A stretch of 64,000 bases of DNA. Origin: Bradyrhizobium sp. AZCC 1693 (GTDB taxonomy: Bacteria > Pseudomonadota > Alphaproteobacteria > Rhizobiales > Xanthobacteraceae). Positions 42,557 through 52,011 of this stretch are shown piece by piece. Position numbers and translations under genes: made by a program. The DNA is taken from NCBI RefSeq assembly GCF_036924745.1, contig NZ_JAZHSD010000001.1, forward strand, positions 3,410,001 to 3,474,000, written 5' to 3'. How positions within the stretch are numbered: position 1 is the stretch's first letter; the number at the start of each line of letters is the position of its first letter. A model generated the notes under the pieces. That model worked only from the letters and a program-made list of their open reading frames with translations, had not been told where the DNA came from and made no database searches.

Positions 42557-43747
42557 ATGCGTTCGCTTTGGCTTCAAGTCGCGGCGGTCACCGCCATCAA
42601 TCTCAAGAGCATTGCGCAGCGGCGCTGGCTCTCGCTCTCGACGGTGATCGCGATCGCGCTGGTGGTGATCGTGCTGCTCGCCTTCCTGGCGATGGCCAAT
42701 GGCTTCCAGCGCACCATTGCGGGATCCGGCGCCGATGACATCGCGATCGTGCTGCGGGCCGGCTCGCAGGCCGAAATCAACAGCACGGTGAGTCGCGACC
42801 AGGTGCGGCTGATCGAGGATGGTCCCGGCGTCGCCCGCGGCAGCGACGGCAAACCCCTGATCTCGCCGGAACTCTATCTCGTGGTCGACGGCATCAAGCG
42901 TTCGACCAAGACCAAGGCCAACCTGCCGCTGCGCGGGATCGGCGAACAGGGCAGCGCGCTACGCAAGGACATCGTCATCACCGCAGGCCGCATGTTCAAC
43001 CGCGGCAGCAACGAGGTGGTGGTCGGTAAAGCGCTGCTGCGGGAGTTCGAAGGATTCGACATCGGCTCTACCGTGGCGTTCGGCGCCACGCGCTGGACCG
43101 TCGTCGGCGTGTTCGAGGCGGGAGGCAGCGTGTTCGAATCCGAAATCTGGGCCGATCTCAACGTGGTGCAGAGCCTGTTCAACCGCAACAACATCGTGCA
43201 GACCGTGCGCGCGCGCCTCACCGGGCCGGCCGCACTGAACGAGCTCAAGAGCTACAGCGACAACGATCCGCGGCTGAAGCTCGATGTCAAATCCGAAGCC
43301 GCCTACTTCGCCGAACAGGCCTCGCAGACCTCCGACCTGATTCAGAAGCTCGGCTGGCCCTTGGCGATCGCGATGGCGCTGGGCGCGGTCGCCGGCGCGC
43401 TCAACACGATGTATTCGTCGGTCGCAGCCCGCGCGACGGAAATCGCGACGCTGCGCGCCATCGGCTTCGGCGGCTTCCCCGCGTTTGTCGGAACGCTCGC
43501 CGAATCGCTGCTGCTCGCCGTCATCGGCGGGTTCTTAGGCGCCGCCGCCACCTACCTGATTTTCGACGGCGTCACGGCCTCGACCCTTGGCGGAAACTTC
43601 ACGCAGGTGGTGTTCGACTTCAAGCTCAGTCCCTGGCTGATCGCCGAGGGTGTTGTGCTTGCGCTGATCGTCGGCCTGATCGGCGGATTGTTTCCGGCCC
43701 TGCGGGCCGCGCGGCTGCCGATCGTCGAGGGCCTGTACGCGAACTGA
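42557..43747 (+). CDS. ABC transporter permease, FtsX/MacB-type (2)
   Basis: A 396-residue permease. The first helix is STVIAIALVVIVLLAFLAMA, followed by a periplasmic domain and the C-terminal FtsX region with ARATEIATLRAIGFGGFPAF and ESLLLAVIGGFLGAAATYLI. It follows permease 1 after 2 bp. The set (adaptor, ATPase, two permeases) resembles MacAB-type tripartite exporters; cargo cannot be told from sequence. No outer-membrane TolC gene is adjacent. Confidence 0.92.
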   Translation: MRSLWLQVAAVTAINLKSIAQRRWLSLSTVIAIALVVIVLLAFLAMANGFQRTIAGSGADDIAIVLRAGSQAEINSTVSRDQVRLIEDGPGVARGSDGKPLISPELYLVVDGIKRSTKTKANLPLRGIGEQGSALRKDIVITAGRMFNRGSNEVVVGKALLREFEGFDIGSTVAFGATRWTVVGVFEAGGSVFESEIWADLNVVQSLFNRNNIVQTVRARLTGPAALNELKSYSDNDPRLKLDVKSEAAYFAEQASQTSDLIQKLGWPLAIAMALGAVAGALNTMYSSVAARATEIATLRAIGFGGFPAFVGTLAESLLLAVIGGFLGAAATYLIFDGVTASTLGGNFTQVVFDFKLSPWLIAEGVVLALIVGLIGGLFPALRAARLPIVEGLYAN

Positions 43748-43824
43748 GATTCACGCTCTCATCGAACAAACGCGCCAGTGGTTATCGCTGTTTGAATTTC
43801 GAAACGAGCGCGCGGCACATTCTT

Positions 43825-44041
43825 GGTCGTCCCTGCGAACGCAGGGACCCATACCGCGTGATCGATCGAGGAAGCGCGGTCGCAGACGCCCTGCGTCGAC
43901 TATTGTTGTGAGTTGAAGCAAAGCCGTCTCCCCTCCTGCCCATTTCGACGGCCGCGGCGTATGGGCCCCTGCGTTCGCAGGGGCGACAAGTTGATAGGTT
44001 CTCGCCTTTTCCCACGGTCGTCCCTGCGTTCGCAGCGACAA
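43825..44041. repeat. Cluster of three REP-like palindromes
   Basis: Three related hairpins stand in the 493-bp gap 43748-44240: CCCTGCGAACGCAGGG (43831-43846), CCCCTGCGTTCGCAGGGG (43966-43983) and a degenerate CCCTGCGTTCGCAGCG near 44021-44036, each next to GTCGTCC or its complement. The first two are in opposite orientation, the arrangement typical of REP doublets. Between them is non-coding sequence. Confidence 0.8.
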
Positions 44042-44148
44042 CGTCGAGAGAGCGCAGAGCGTCGCAGGTAAGTCGCTGCTTCACACCAAGAAATTCACGA
44101 AATCGCGGATCGTTAGCCTGGCTGGGCGCGTCCGCAATGAACATCCAG

Positions 44149-44176
44149 TGATTGAATTGTCCTGATTGAATTGCCC
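44149..44176 (+). repeat. Tandem 14-bp repeat upstream of monooxygenase fusion
   Basis: TGATTGAATTGTCC (44149-44162) is followed directly by TGATTGAATTGCCC (44163-44176), then TGAT again. It lies about 65 bp upstream of the start codon, a position suited to a regulator binding site. No regulator gene is adjacent. Confidence 0.65.
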
Positions 44177-44240
44177 TGATGACAAACTGAATCCGCGGCA
44201 GTAGCCTGTCCCAAAATATAAAACGCACGGGAGGAATAGC

Positions 44241-46920
44241 ATGCCAGACGCAGCGGTCGCAGCTCGTTCTTCTGAATCAACCGACAGCGGCACGACGCAG
44301 CAGGTCGATGTCGCCGTGGTCGGCGCCGGGTTTGCCGGCCTCTATCTCCTGCATCGCCTGCGCAAGGCCGGCTTCACGGCGGTGGTGATCGAGGAGGCCG
44401 GCGACGTCGGTGGTACCTGGTACTGGAACCGCTATCCCGGCGCACGCTGCGACATCCAGACCATCGACTACAGCTACACGTTCGATCCCGAACTGGAGAG
44501 CGCGTGGCAATGGTCGGAGAAATACGCAACGCAACCGGAAATCCTGCGCTATCTCGGCTTCGTCGCCGACCGCTACGAACTGCGCCGCGACATCCGCTTT
44601 CGCACAAAAGTCACGGCGGCGAATTGGGACCAGACGGCGGAGCGCTGGCGGCTCACGACAGACAATGGCGCTGGGGTTTCCTGCCGCCACTACATCATGG
44701 CGACCGGCTGCCTCTCTGCGCCAAAGCCCCCGGAGATCGATGGCGTCAAGGATTTCAAGGGCGAGATCTATTTCACCGGCCGCTGGCCGCATGACGAGGT
44801 CAAGCTCGCCGGCAAGCGCATCGCCGTCATCGGCACGGGATCATCGGGCATCCAGTCGATCCCGCTGCTCGCGGAGCAGGCGGCGCATCTCACCGTCTTC
44901 CAGCGCACGCCGAACTTCGCTTTGCCCGCCCACAATGGTCCGGCGCCGGCGGACCGCCGCGCCATGCTGGAAGGCGATCGCGCTACTTACCGCGAGCAGG
45001 CGCGCCGGTCGCTCGCGGGCGTCCCCTATCCGCAACAGATGGCGGTGAGCTGGCAATTGAGCGATGCCGAACGGCGCGAACGCTTCGAGCAGGCGTGGGC
45101 CACCGGCGATCTCGTCTACATCCTGACCCAGCTCTGGGCCGATCAGGGCGTCGACGTCGACGGCAACACGCTGCTCGCCGATCTGATCCGAGAGAAGATC
45201 CGCGACATCGTCAAGGACCCTGAGATAGCCGAAGCCCTGACCCCGCACGACCATCCGTTCGGCGCCAAGCGTCCCTGCCTCGATACCAACTATTACGCCA
45301 CCTACAACCGCCCCAACGTCACGCTGGTTAACCTGCGGCAGGAGCCGATCACAGCGATCACGGCCTCCGGCATCAAAACCGACAAGCGCAATTTCGACGT
45401 CGACGTCATCGTGTTCGCCACCGGTTTTGACGCCATGACCGGCGCGATCAAGGCGGTGCATCCGATCACGGGCCGCGACGGCAAATCGCTGTCGGATGTC
45501 TGGGCCAACGGCCCGCAGACCTATCTCGGGCTCACCGTCGCAGGCTTCCCCAATCTGTTCCTGATCACGGGCCCGGGCAGTCCGTCGGTGCTGTCGAACA
45601 TGGCGGTGTCGATCGAGCAGCATGTCGACTGGGTGGTCGACCGGCTGGCTGCGATGCGCGAGGCCGGCTTCACGACCATCGACGCGACCGAGACGGCGCA
45701 GGCCGGCTGGGCGCAGCACATGGCCGATTGCTCGATGATGACGCTGCATCGGCTGGCCAATACCTGGTACACGGGCGCCAACGTTCCCGGCAAGGCGCAG
45801 GGCGTGATGCCCTATACCGGTGGCGTCGGCCCCTACCGCAGCATCTGCAACGAGGTTGTCGGCCGCGGCATGCTGGGTTTCAAGCTATCAGGCCCTGATG
45901 TTGCCGAGCAATGCAACGACGGCGAGGTGGTTCGCCTGCAGCCGGACGTGCGGCTGGTGCTGGGCATGCTGGCGGAGATGAACCTGCCGCAAATCGAACA
46001 GCTTGGCGCCCAAGGCGCGCGCGACTTCCTCACCGAATTCAACAAGGGTCGTCCTGCAGGAAGGCCGGTTGGCGAGGTCGGCGACGGCGTCCTGCACGGC
46101 GCCGATGGTCTGCTGTCCTACTGTCTCTATCGGCCGGCAACGCCGGGGCCGCATCCGATCGTGGTCTATTTCCACGGCGGCGGCTGGGTGCTCGGCGACG
46201 AGCAGTCCGACGATCCGTTCTGCCGCGACATCTGCCGCCGCAGCGGCATGATCGTGGTCAGCGTCGGGTACCGCCATGCGCCCGAGCATCGCTTCCCGGC
46301 GGCGGCCGAGGATGGCTATGCGGCGACGCGCTGGATCGCGGAACATGCGGCCGAACTCGGCGGCAAACCGGGACCGGTGCTGGTCGCGGGCTGGAGCGCG
46401 GGCGCCAACATCGCCGCCGTGACCTGCCAGCTCGCGCGCGACCGCGGCGGCCCGCAGATCGCGGGCCAGCTCCTGATATGCCCGGTCACCGATTGCAGGT
46501 TCGACCGCCCGTCCTACGCCGACAATGCGATCGGCTATTTCCTGACGCGATCGCTGATGTTCTGGTTCTGGGACATCTATTGTTCGCCCCGCCGACCGCA
46601 CCGATCCGCGCGTATCGCCACTGCGCGGCAATCTGGCCGGCCTGCCCCCGGCATTCGTGGCCACCTGCGAGTTCGATCCGCTGCGTGACGACGGCATCGA
46701 ATATGCCGAGGCGATGGCTGCCGCCGGTGTCCCGGTCGAGCAATTGCAGGCGCGTGGCCACATCCATACATCCCTGATGATGGTGGACGTTGTGGTCACC
46801 GGCGTCAGCGGACGCGCAAAGATGGCGGAAGCGCTGCGCGGTTTTGCGGGACTGCCCCGGAAGTTGGAAGCGAGTGGCGAGGAAGCCTCGCCGATCGCGG
46901 TCAACGCTGCTGCGGGGTAA
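44241..46920 (+). CDS. Baeyer-Villiger-type monooxygenase fused to alpha/beta esterase, frameshifted
   Basis: An N-terminal flavin monooxygenase (about residues 20-540) has FAD motif [28 protein letters not shown] and NADPH motif [11 protein letters not shown]-terminal HSL-type hydrolase has oxyanion HGGGW and nucleophile GWSAG. The uninterrupted frame stops at 46688 with an unrelated tail. Removing one C from the CCCC run at 46587-46590 restores the frame through [30 protein letters not shown] and GHIHTS (catalytic Asp and His) to TAA 46918-46920, about 892 residues. So the gene is either recently broken or mis-sequenced. Fusion logic: ketone to ester, then ester hydrolysis. GGGAGGAA precedes ATG. 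Confidence 0.85.
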
Positions 46921-47166
46921 GCGCGCAAGGCAAGGATGGCCGCGCGATTATCTGCGCGGCCTGACGGTCTGACGGCTTACGACGGGCGCTTGCGTTGCCC
47001 ACCGCAGGCGTTTTGCAGGGAACCGGCAGACTGTCATGCAATAGATTTTCTACGTCAACCGCTCACTGAATTTCGCTTATTATCGCCGTGACTTCAGCAA
47101 AATTCTGGCTCCCTGCCAGATCGCTCCAGACTCCCATCAATCTAAACAATCGGAAGTTCAGATCTC

Positions 47167-47550
47167 ATGACCGGCACAGACGATACAAAAGCCATCGAAA
47201 GCGTGATCCAATCCTACCTCGACGGTCTCCACGAGGGCGACGCTGGCAAGATTGCCAGCGCGTTTCATCCGACCAGCGCGCTGACCAGCATCTCGGAGGC
47301 GGGCGAACTGGCGATCACGCCCCGCGACGTCTGGCTGAACAACGTCCGGAACAGACCATCGCCGAAGCAACGGGGCCTGCCGCGCCACGACCAGGTGCTG
47401 TCGATCGATCTCGTCGGTCCGACGATGGCCTACGTCAAGCTCAAATGCGCGATTCCGCCGCGCTTCTTCACCGACCAGCTCTCGCTGTTGAAGATCGATG
47501 GCCGCTGGCAGATCGCGCAAAAGGTCTTCATGACCGACCTGCGGGGGTGA
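47167..47550 (+). CDS. NTF2-like (SnoaL/lumazine-binding type) protein
   Basis: A 127-residue single-domain NTF2-fold protein, starting MTGTDDTKAIESVIQSYLDG and containing GDAGKIASAFHPTSAL and the closing SLLKIDGRWQIAQKVF typical of Lumazine_bd_2/SnoaL-like families. Such proteins bind or isomerise small ligands; many are of unknown function. It stands alone, 246 bp after the monooxygenase fusion; that gap (46921-47166) shows nothing supportable. Confidence 0.82.
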   Translation: MTGTDDTKAIESVIQSYLDGLHEGDAGKIASAFHPTSALTSISEAGELAITPRDVWLNNVRNRPSPKQRGLPRHDQVLSIDLVGPTMAYVKLKCAIPPRFFTDQLSLLKIDGRWQIAQKVFMTDLRG

Positions 47551-47562
47551 TTGTCCGCAGGC

Positions 47563-47735
47563 TCTCTCCACTCCCTCTCCCCGCCCCTTGCGGGGTCGAG
47601 ACGAGCGAAGCTCGCTCTTAGAGGGTTGGGGTGAGGGGCGCCCTCCGCGAGCTCTGAACGACGTGAGACCTGTACCCCCTCACCCGGATTGCTCCGCAAT
47701 CCGACCTCTCAGCGCAAGCGGGGCGAGGTTGAAGA
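47563..47735. repeat. REP-like intergenic repeat (CTCTCCCCGC family)
   Basis: This mosaic runs from a CTCCCTCTCCCCGCCCCTTG block to a second block GGATTGCTCCGCAATCC (a hairpin, about 47686-47702). It includes GGTTGGGGTGAGGGG on the opposite sense of CCCCTCACCC. Such blocks are a frequent dispersed repeat family of Bradyrhizobium-like genomes, often found in 3' gaps. Confidence 0.6.
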
Positions 47736-47769
47736 GGACCGTGCGTCACAACATGGAAAGAGGACCGCG

Positions 47770-48270
47770 ATGAACGTACTCGACGATTACATGGTCGATC
47801 CGCGCCTGTCGCTCTTGGACAAGACGCGGATCCAGGCCCAGGTGCTGGTGCCGGTGCTCCGGGCCTTGCGCGCTGAACTGGGCAAGGAAAGGGCTGACGC
47901 AATCGTAAAGGACGCGCTCCGCAACTGGTCGAAGCAACTGTTCGCCGCCGTGGGTGAGAGCGTAGATGGTAGCCCGCGGCGCAAATGGGCGACGCTGCAC
48001 ACGGCGCTTGCCGAAGTTACCGAACGGGAAGTGACGGTGGATATGCGCCGTCACGACAGGCACGCGCTGGAATTCGACGTGACGCATTGCCGCTTCGCGG
48101 AATTCTTTCGCGCGCTCGGCGAGCCGGAACTCGGCGCGCTGCTGGTCTGCGCCACCGATTTCGATATCGTTGCGGCCGGCGGCAGCGCGGTCGGCCTCAC
48201 GCGCGACCAGACCCTGATGCAGGGCGCGCCGAGCTGCACGTTCCGCTACAGGTTCGCGCCGCGGGCGTAA
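47770..48270 (+). CDS. L-2-amino-thiazoline-4-carboxylate hydrolase-like protein
   Basis: A 166-residue protein from ATG 47770 with AAAGAGGA upstream. Its pattern (helical N-terminus LLDKTRIQAQVLVPVLRALR, then DVTHCRFAEFFRALGEPELG and CATDFDIVAAGGSAVGLTRD, end GAPSCTFRYRF) matches the family annotated as ATC hydrolase (L-2-amino-delta2-thiazoline-4-carboxylic acid hydrolase). The conserved TxCR(Y/F) and CxxD elements are visible. Most members are uncharacterised, so the exact substrate is open. It lies between the NTF2-like and PhyH genes. Confidence 0.8.
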   Translation: MNVLDDYMVDPRLSLLDKTRIQAQVLVPVLRALRAELGKERADAIVKDALRNWSKQLFAAVGESVDGSPRRKWATLHTALAEVTEREVTVDMRRHDRHALEFDVTHCRFAEFFRALGEPELGALLVCATDFDIVAAGGSAVGLTRDQTLMQGAPSCTFRYRFAPRA

Positions 48271-48350
48271 TTGCCTCGTGAAAAACGCTCTCAATCGCGT
48301 ATGATGGCGCAAGAGGCCTGGCTTGACCGGGCTCGCAAGGGAGAGCGCCG

Positions 48351-49202
48351 ATGGCAGCGACAGCGGAGCAAGCATCACCCTGGCTCAAGGGGCGATCATT
48401 CGTCTCGTTGAAGGAAGAGTTCGACCGCAGCGGTTACCTGATCTTCGAACGCGTTCTTCTGCCCGATCGCGTGGCCGAAATCCGCGCGGCGCTGGCGCCG
48501 CATCTGGCGCGCGATCTGCTCGGCCGCAACGATTTTGAAGGCACCAAAACCAACCGGGTGTACGCCCTGTTGGCGAAATCGCCGGTCTTTGCCGAGCTCG
48601 CGATCCATCCGCTCGCCATGGCCTTTGTCGAAGCTGAACTCGGCGAGAGCTGCCTGCTGTCCGCCATGCTCGCGATCAATCTCCATCCCGGCGAGACCGT
48701 GCAGCCCTGGCATTTTGACGACAGCGGCGCCAAGATTCCGCGGCCCCGCCCTGCCCTTGGCATCTCTACGTTCTGGGCGATCGACGACACCACCGAGCAG
48801 AACGGCGCCACCGAAATCATTCCGGGAAGCCATCTGTGGGACGGGGAGTATATCGAGGGCGCGGTGCAGCCCGCCCACTTCACCAACGAAGCCGCTCACG
48901 ATGAAGGCAACAGGCCGGACGCCGTCAAGCTGACCATGCCGTCGGGATCGCTGGCGATCACCAAGGGAACGCTGTGGCACCGCGGCGGCGCCAACCGGTC
49001 AGACCGGCCGCGCCTGATCGTCACGCCGCAATATTGCGTGGGCTGGGTACGGCAACTCGAGAACATGGCGCTCGCCGTCCCCGCCAACGTGGCGAGCCAA
49101 TTGCCGGAGCGCGCACGCGAACTGATCGGCTACTCGATCCATCCGCCATTCATGGGTTATGTCGACGGCGTTCATCCCAGGCGCCTGCTGCGCACGCACT
49201 GA
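48351..49202 (+). CDS. Phytanoyl-CoA dioxygenase (PhyH) family protein
   Basis: A 283-residue Fe(II)/2-oxoglutarate dioxygenase. The HxD half of the metal triad is PWHFDD, and the distal histidine is in LWHRGGANRSDRPRLIVTPQ, whose Arg would bind 2-oxoglutarate. GATEIIPGSHLWD is a family signature. ATG 48351 follows GGGAGAG. Substrate is unknown. It is convergent with a flavin monooxygenase. Confidence 0.9.
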   Translation: MAATAEQASPWLKGRSFVSLKEEFDRSGYLIFERVLLPDRVAEIRAALAPHLARDLLGRNDFEGTKTNRVYALLAKSPVFAELAIHPLAMAFVEAELGESCLLSAMLAINLHPGETVQPWHFDDSGAKIPRPRPALGISTFWAIDDTTEQNGATEIIPGSHLWDGEYIEGAVQPAHFTNEAAHDEGNRPDAVKLTMPSGSLAITKGTLWHRGGANRSDRPRLIVTPQYCVGWVRQLENMALAVPANVASQLPERARELIGYSIHPPFMGYVDGVHPRRLLRTH

Positions 49203-49236
49203 CTGGTGCAAGAGCGCCGCAGGTTCTACGCACGCC

Positions 49237-50901
49237 TTACTCTGCGGCGGTCGCAGACCTCACCGAAACCCGCGCCTCCGCATCGAACACGATGCCGTCA
49301 TAGCCCCTCTCGGCAACGTCGGTGATGGCCGCGACATATTTCGGCGTGCCGCCATTATAAACGAGATATCGCGTCTTGCCGTGTTCGTGGCCGGGGATGT
49401 TGGAATTGTAGCCGGTGAACCATGACTTGGCTTTGCGCATCAGCATGATGGCGTACATCTTCGTCACATGCGCGGTCCAGCGCGCCTGCGCTTCGGCCGT
49501 CGGCTCGGCACGCGTGTAGCCGCGGCGCCAGATGTGCTCGAGCAGGCCCATGCACCAGCCGACGCCGTTCTCGATACCGCGCGGAAAATTCGTCGAGGCC
49601 GAACCGCTTTGCGGCCCGGTCGGCATCAACAGGTTCGGAAAACCATGCGCCATCATGCCGAGAAAGGTCGAAGGGCCGTCGCGCCATTGGTCGGCCAGTT
49701 TGACCCCGCCCACGCCGGTGATGTCGATCGCATCGAATGAGCCGGTGATGGCATCGAAGCCGGTGGAATAGACCAGTATATCGAGCTCGTAGTCGCGCGC
49801 ATTGGTGCGCAGGCCGGTAGCGGTCACCCGCTCGATCGGGGTCTCACTGATGTCGACGAGATGCACATTGTCGCGGTTATAGGCCTCGAAATAATTGGTC
49901 TCCAGCGGCACCCGCTGCACGCCAAAACCGTGATCCCTGGGAATCAACTTCTCCGCCGTCACCGGGTCCTTGACGCGGCGGCGGATGCGGTCGGCGATAT
50001 AGGCGGAAAACTCGGCGTTGACCGTCTCATCGGTAAAAATCTCGCGGAAATTGCTCAGCCAGATGCCGAAGCCGGGCTCGTCATAGAGCTTGTCCCACAG
50101 CGCCAGCCGTTCCTCGCGCGTGGCCTCATAGAAGCCGCGCCGGTCCGGCTCGTGCTCGAAGCCGCCGGGCGTGCGCTTGCAGGCCGCGAAAATCTCGTCA
50201 TAGCGCGCGCGAATGTCGGCCATGTCAGCGTCGGAGATCGGGCTGTTGTTGAGCGGCGCGCTCCAGTTCGGACGCCGCTGAAACACGGTCAACTCGCCGA
50301 CCTTGTCCGCGATCTCGCCGATCACCTGGATTGCGGTCGCACCGGTGCCGATGATGCCGACCCGCTTGCCGGCCAGTTCGACCGGCTCATGCGGCCAGTG
50401 AAACGTATGGAACGCACGCCCCTTGAACGTCTCCATGCCGTCCAGCCGCGGCAGCGTCGGTATCGCCAGCAACCCGACCGCAAGAATGACGAACCGGCAG
50501 GTCAGTTCGCTTCCGTCGTCGAGCCTGAGCCGCCACAGATGATTGGCCTCGTCGAAGACCGCCGCCGCCACCTTGCGATTGAAGCGCATGTATTTGCGCA
50601 GATCGAATTTGTCGGCGACGTAGTTGAGGTAGCGGAGGTTCTCCGGCTGCGCCGAAAACCGCTCCTTCCAGTGCCACTCGTTGAGCAGCTCCTTGGAGAA
50701 AGAATAGCCATAGGTGTAGCTCTCGGAATCAAAACGCGCGCCCGGGTAGCGGTTCCAGTACCAGGTTCCACCGAGATCGGGGGCGGCATCCAGCACCAGT
50801 GCATCCACCCCGAGATCGGCCAGCCGCTTGATCTGGTAAATGCCTGACACGCCCGCGCCAACGACGACGACCTCGTAATGCGGCTTGATGTCCCCGGTCA
50901 T
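49237..50901 (-). CDS. Flavin-containing/Baeyer-Villiger-type monooxygenase
   Basis: A 554-residue NADPH flavin monooxygenase. The start ATG 50901 follows GGGGAAG. FAD motif VVVVGAGVSGIYQI; the canonical BVMO fingerprint FKGRAFHTFHWPHE with its histidine; NADPH motif IGTGATAIQVIGE; VYSTGFDAITGSF. In contrast to the fusion at 44241 it has no esterase domain and an intact fingerprint. It probably inserts oxygen into a cyclic or long-chain ketone. It is monocistronic as far as can be seen. Confidence 0.92.
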   Translation of the reverse strand: MTGDIKPHYEVVVVGAGVSGIYQIKRLADLGVDALVLDAAPDLGGTWYWNRYPGARFDSESYTYGYSFSKELLNEWHWKERFSAQPENLRYLNYVADKFDLRKYMRFNRKVAAAVFDEANHLWRLRLDDGSELTCRFVILAVGLLAIPTLPRLDGMETFKGRAFHTFHWPHEPVELAGKRVGIIGTGATAIQVIGEIADKVGELTVFQRRPNWSAPLNNSPISDADMADIRARYDEIFAACKRTPGGFEHEPDRRGFYEATREERLALWDKLYDEPGFGIWLSNFREIFTDETVNAEFSAYIADRIRRRVKDPVTAEKLIPRDHGFGVQRVPLETNYFEAYNRDNVHLVDISETPIERVTATGLRTNARDYELDILVYSTGFDAITGSFDAIDITGVGGVKLADQWRDGPSTFLGMMAHGFPNLLMPTGPQSGSASTNFPRGIENGVGWCMGLLEHIWRRGYTRAEPTAEAQARWTAHVTKMYAIMLMRKAKSWFTGYNSNIPGHEHGKTRYLVYNGGTPKYVAAITDVAERGYDGIVFDAEARVSVRSATAAE

Positions 50902-51072
50902 GCGCGGCTTCCCCGTTGTTGTTTCTTGGACGATCCTGGCGCAGTCAGGGTGGACTATACTCAATAATTCGCGTCGTGCACTTGCGTCAGGATGCCGGGT
51001 TGCTTTGCGAAAACGGCCCGCTCAAACATTGTTTGAAAAGCGGAGCGCGGTGTCGCCTCCCGGCCGGCTGCG

Positions 51073-51804
51073 TCACATTCCCGGCGTGGCGCCGATCTCG
51101 GCGTGGAGCTGCGCGACATAGGGGTCCTCGATTCCCAGCGCGTCGAGTTGCGTCGCCAGTTGCACGAGGTATTCCCTGTTGGTGCCGAGAATGCCCTTCC
51201 CGCTCGCGATCATCGCTGCGGTCTCCGCAAACGGCAGTTCGCCGACATAGCTCGGGTGCGAAGGGTTCGAGACAAAGGCAAGCGCCTCGATCGGCCCCTG
51301 CGGCGTCGTCATCGGTACCACCGCGGGCGCATAGCCGCCGCGCAGCATCTCGCGACGCCACAGGATCGCGGTCTCTGTATGGACGGAGGCGGCCGCGACG
51401 CGGAACGCCAGCCCGCGGCAACACCCCTCTCCCGATTCCAGCGAAAGCATCAGCGCCGGAAAATCGCGCGAGCCCCGGCCGAGATTGATCTTCAGCGTGA
51501 AGCGGCGCTGATAGCCCTCGACGTCGGCGAGCCGGACTTCGGCGAAATGAAATCCGGGGTCCCACATCAGCGAGCCGTAGCAATAGATCCAGAGGTCGCA
51601 GCCCGCCTTGTGATCGCCAAGCACCGCAAGCCGCGACGCCTCGATCACCTCGTCCGACAGCCGCCAGTCCGCGGGCCATCCCGCTTCCCGCACACGCTGC
51701 TCCCACATCGCAAACATCTCCGGCGTCAGCCGCAGGCGCGATTTTTCCGGGTGCGTTACCCGGCTTCGAAGCTCGGGCAGGTGAATGAATGCGTCCGCAG
51801 TCAA
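51073..51804 (-). CDS. ChaC-like gamma-glutamylcyclotransferase
   Basis: A 243-residue protein with the ChaC fold: substrate-binding IYCYGSLMWDPGFHFAEVRL, LESGEGCCRGLAFRV (catalytic Glu position in the ChaC type), and FVSNPSHPSYVGELPF. ChaC enzymes cleave glutathione to 5-oxoproline and Cys-Gly. TTG 51804 is preferred because AAAGGAG lies 8 nt upstream; upstream in-frame ATGs (51849, 51882) lack such a site. The divergent neighbour is a gamma-glutamyltransferase, so both relate to glutathione turnover. Confidence 0.85.
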   Translation of the reverse strand: MTADAFIHLPELRSRVTHPEKSRLRLTPEMFAMWEQRVREAGWPADWRLSDEVIEASRLAVLGDHKAGCDLWIYCYGSLMWDPGFHFAEVRLADVEGYQRRFTLKINLGRGSRDFPALMLSLESGEGCCRGLAFRVAAASVHTETAILWRREMLRGGYAPAVVPMTTPQGPIEALAFVSNPSHPSYVGELPFAETAAMIASGKGILGTNREYLVQLATQLDALGIEDPYVAQLHAEIGATPGM

Positions 51805-52011
51805 GCCGCATGCTCCTTTTGCAGAGGGCGATGCTCCGGAATGTGCCATTGTTGGCGGCCCGGCCGCCAGCCCCGAATCCAACCGATGCGGACTGGCTGC
51901 ACGTTAATCTGTCATGGCTGGCCCAAGATTTTTGGGGTGTAATGAAATTTAGCTAACGAAAACGCCCGCCGGACCACCGCTCACCGCAACGTCACAAGGT
52001 ACAGAACCCCG

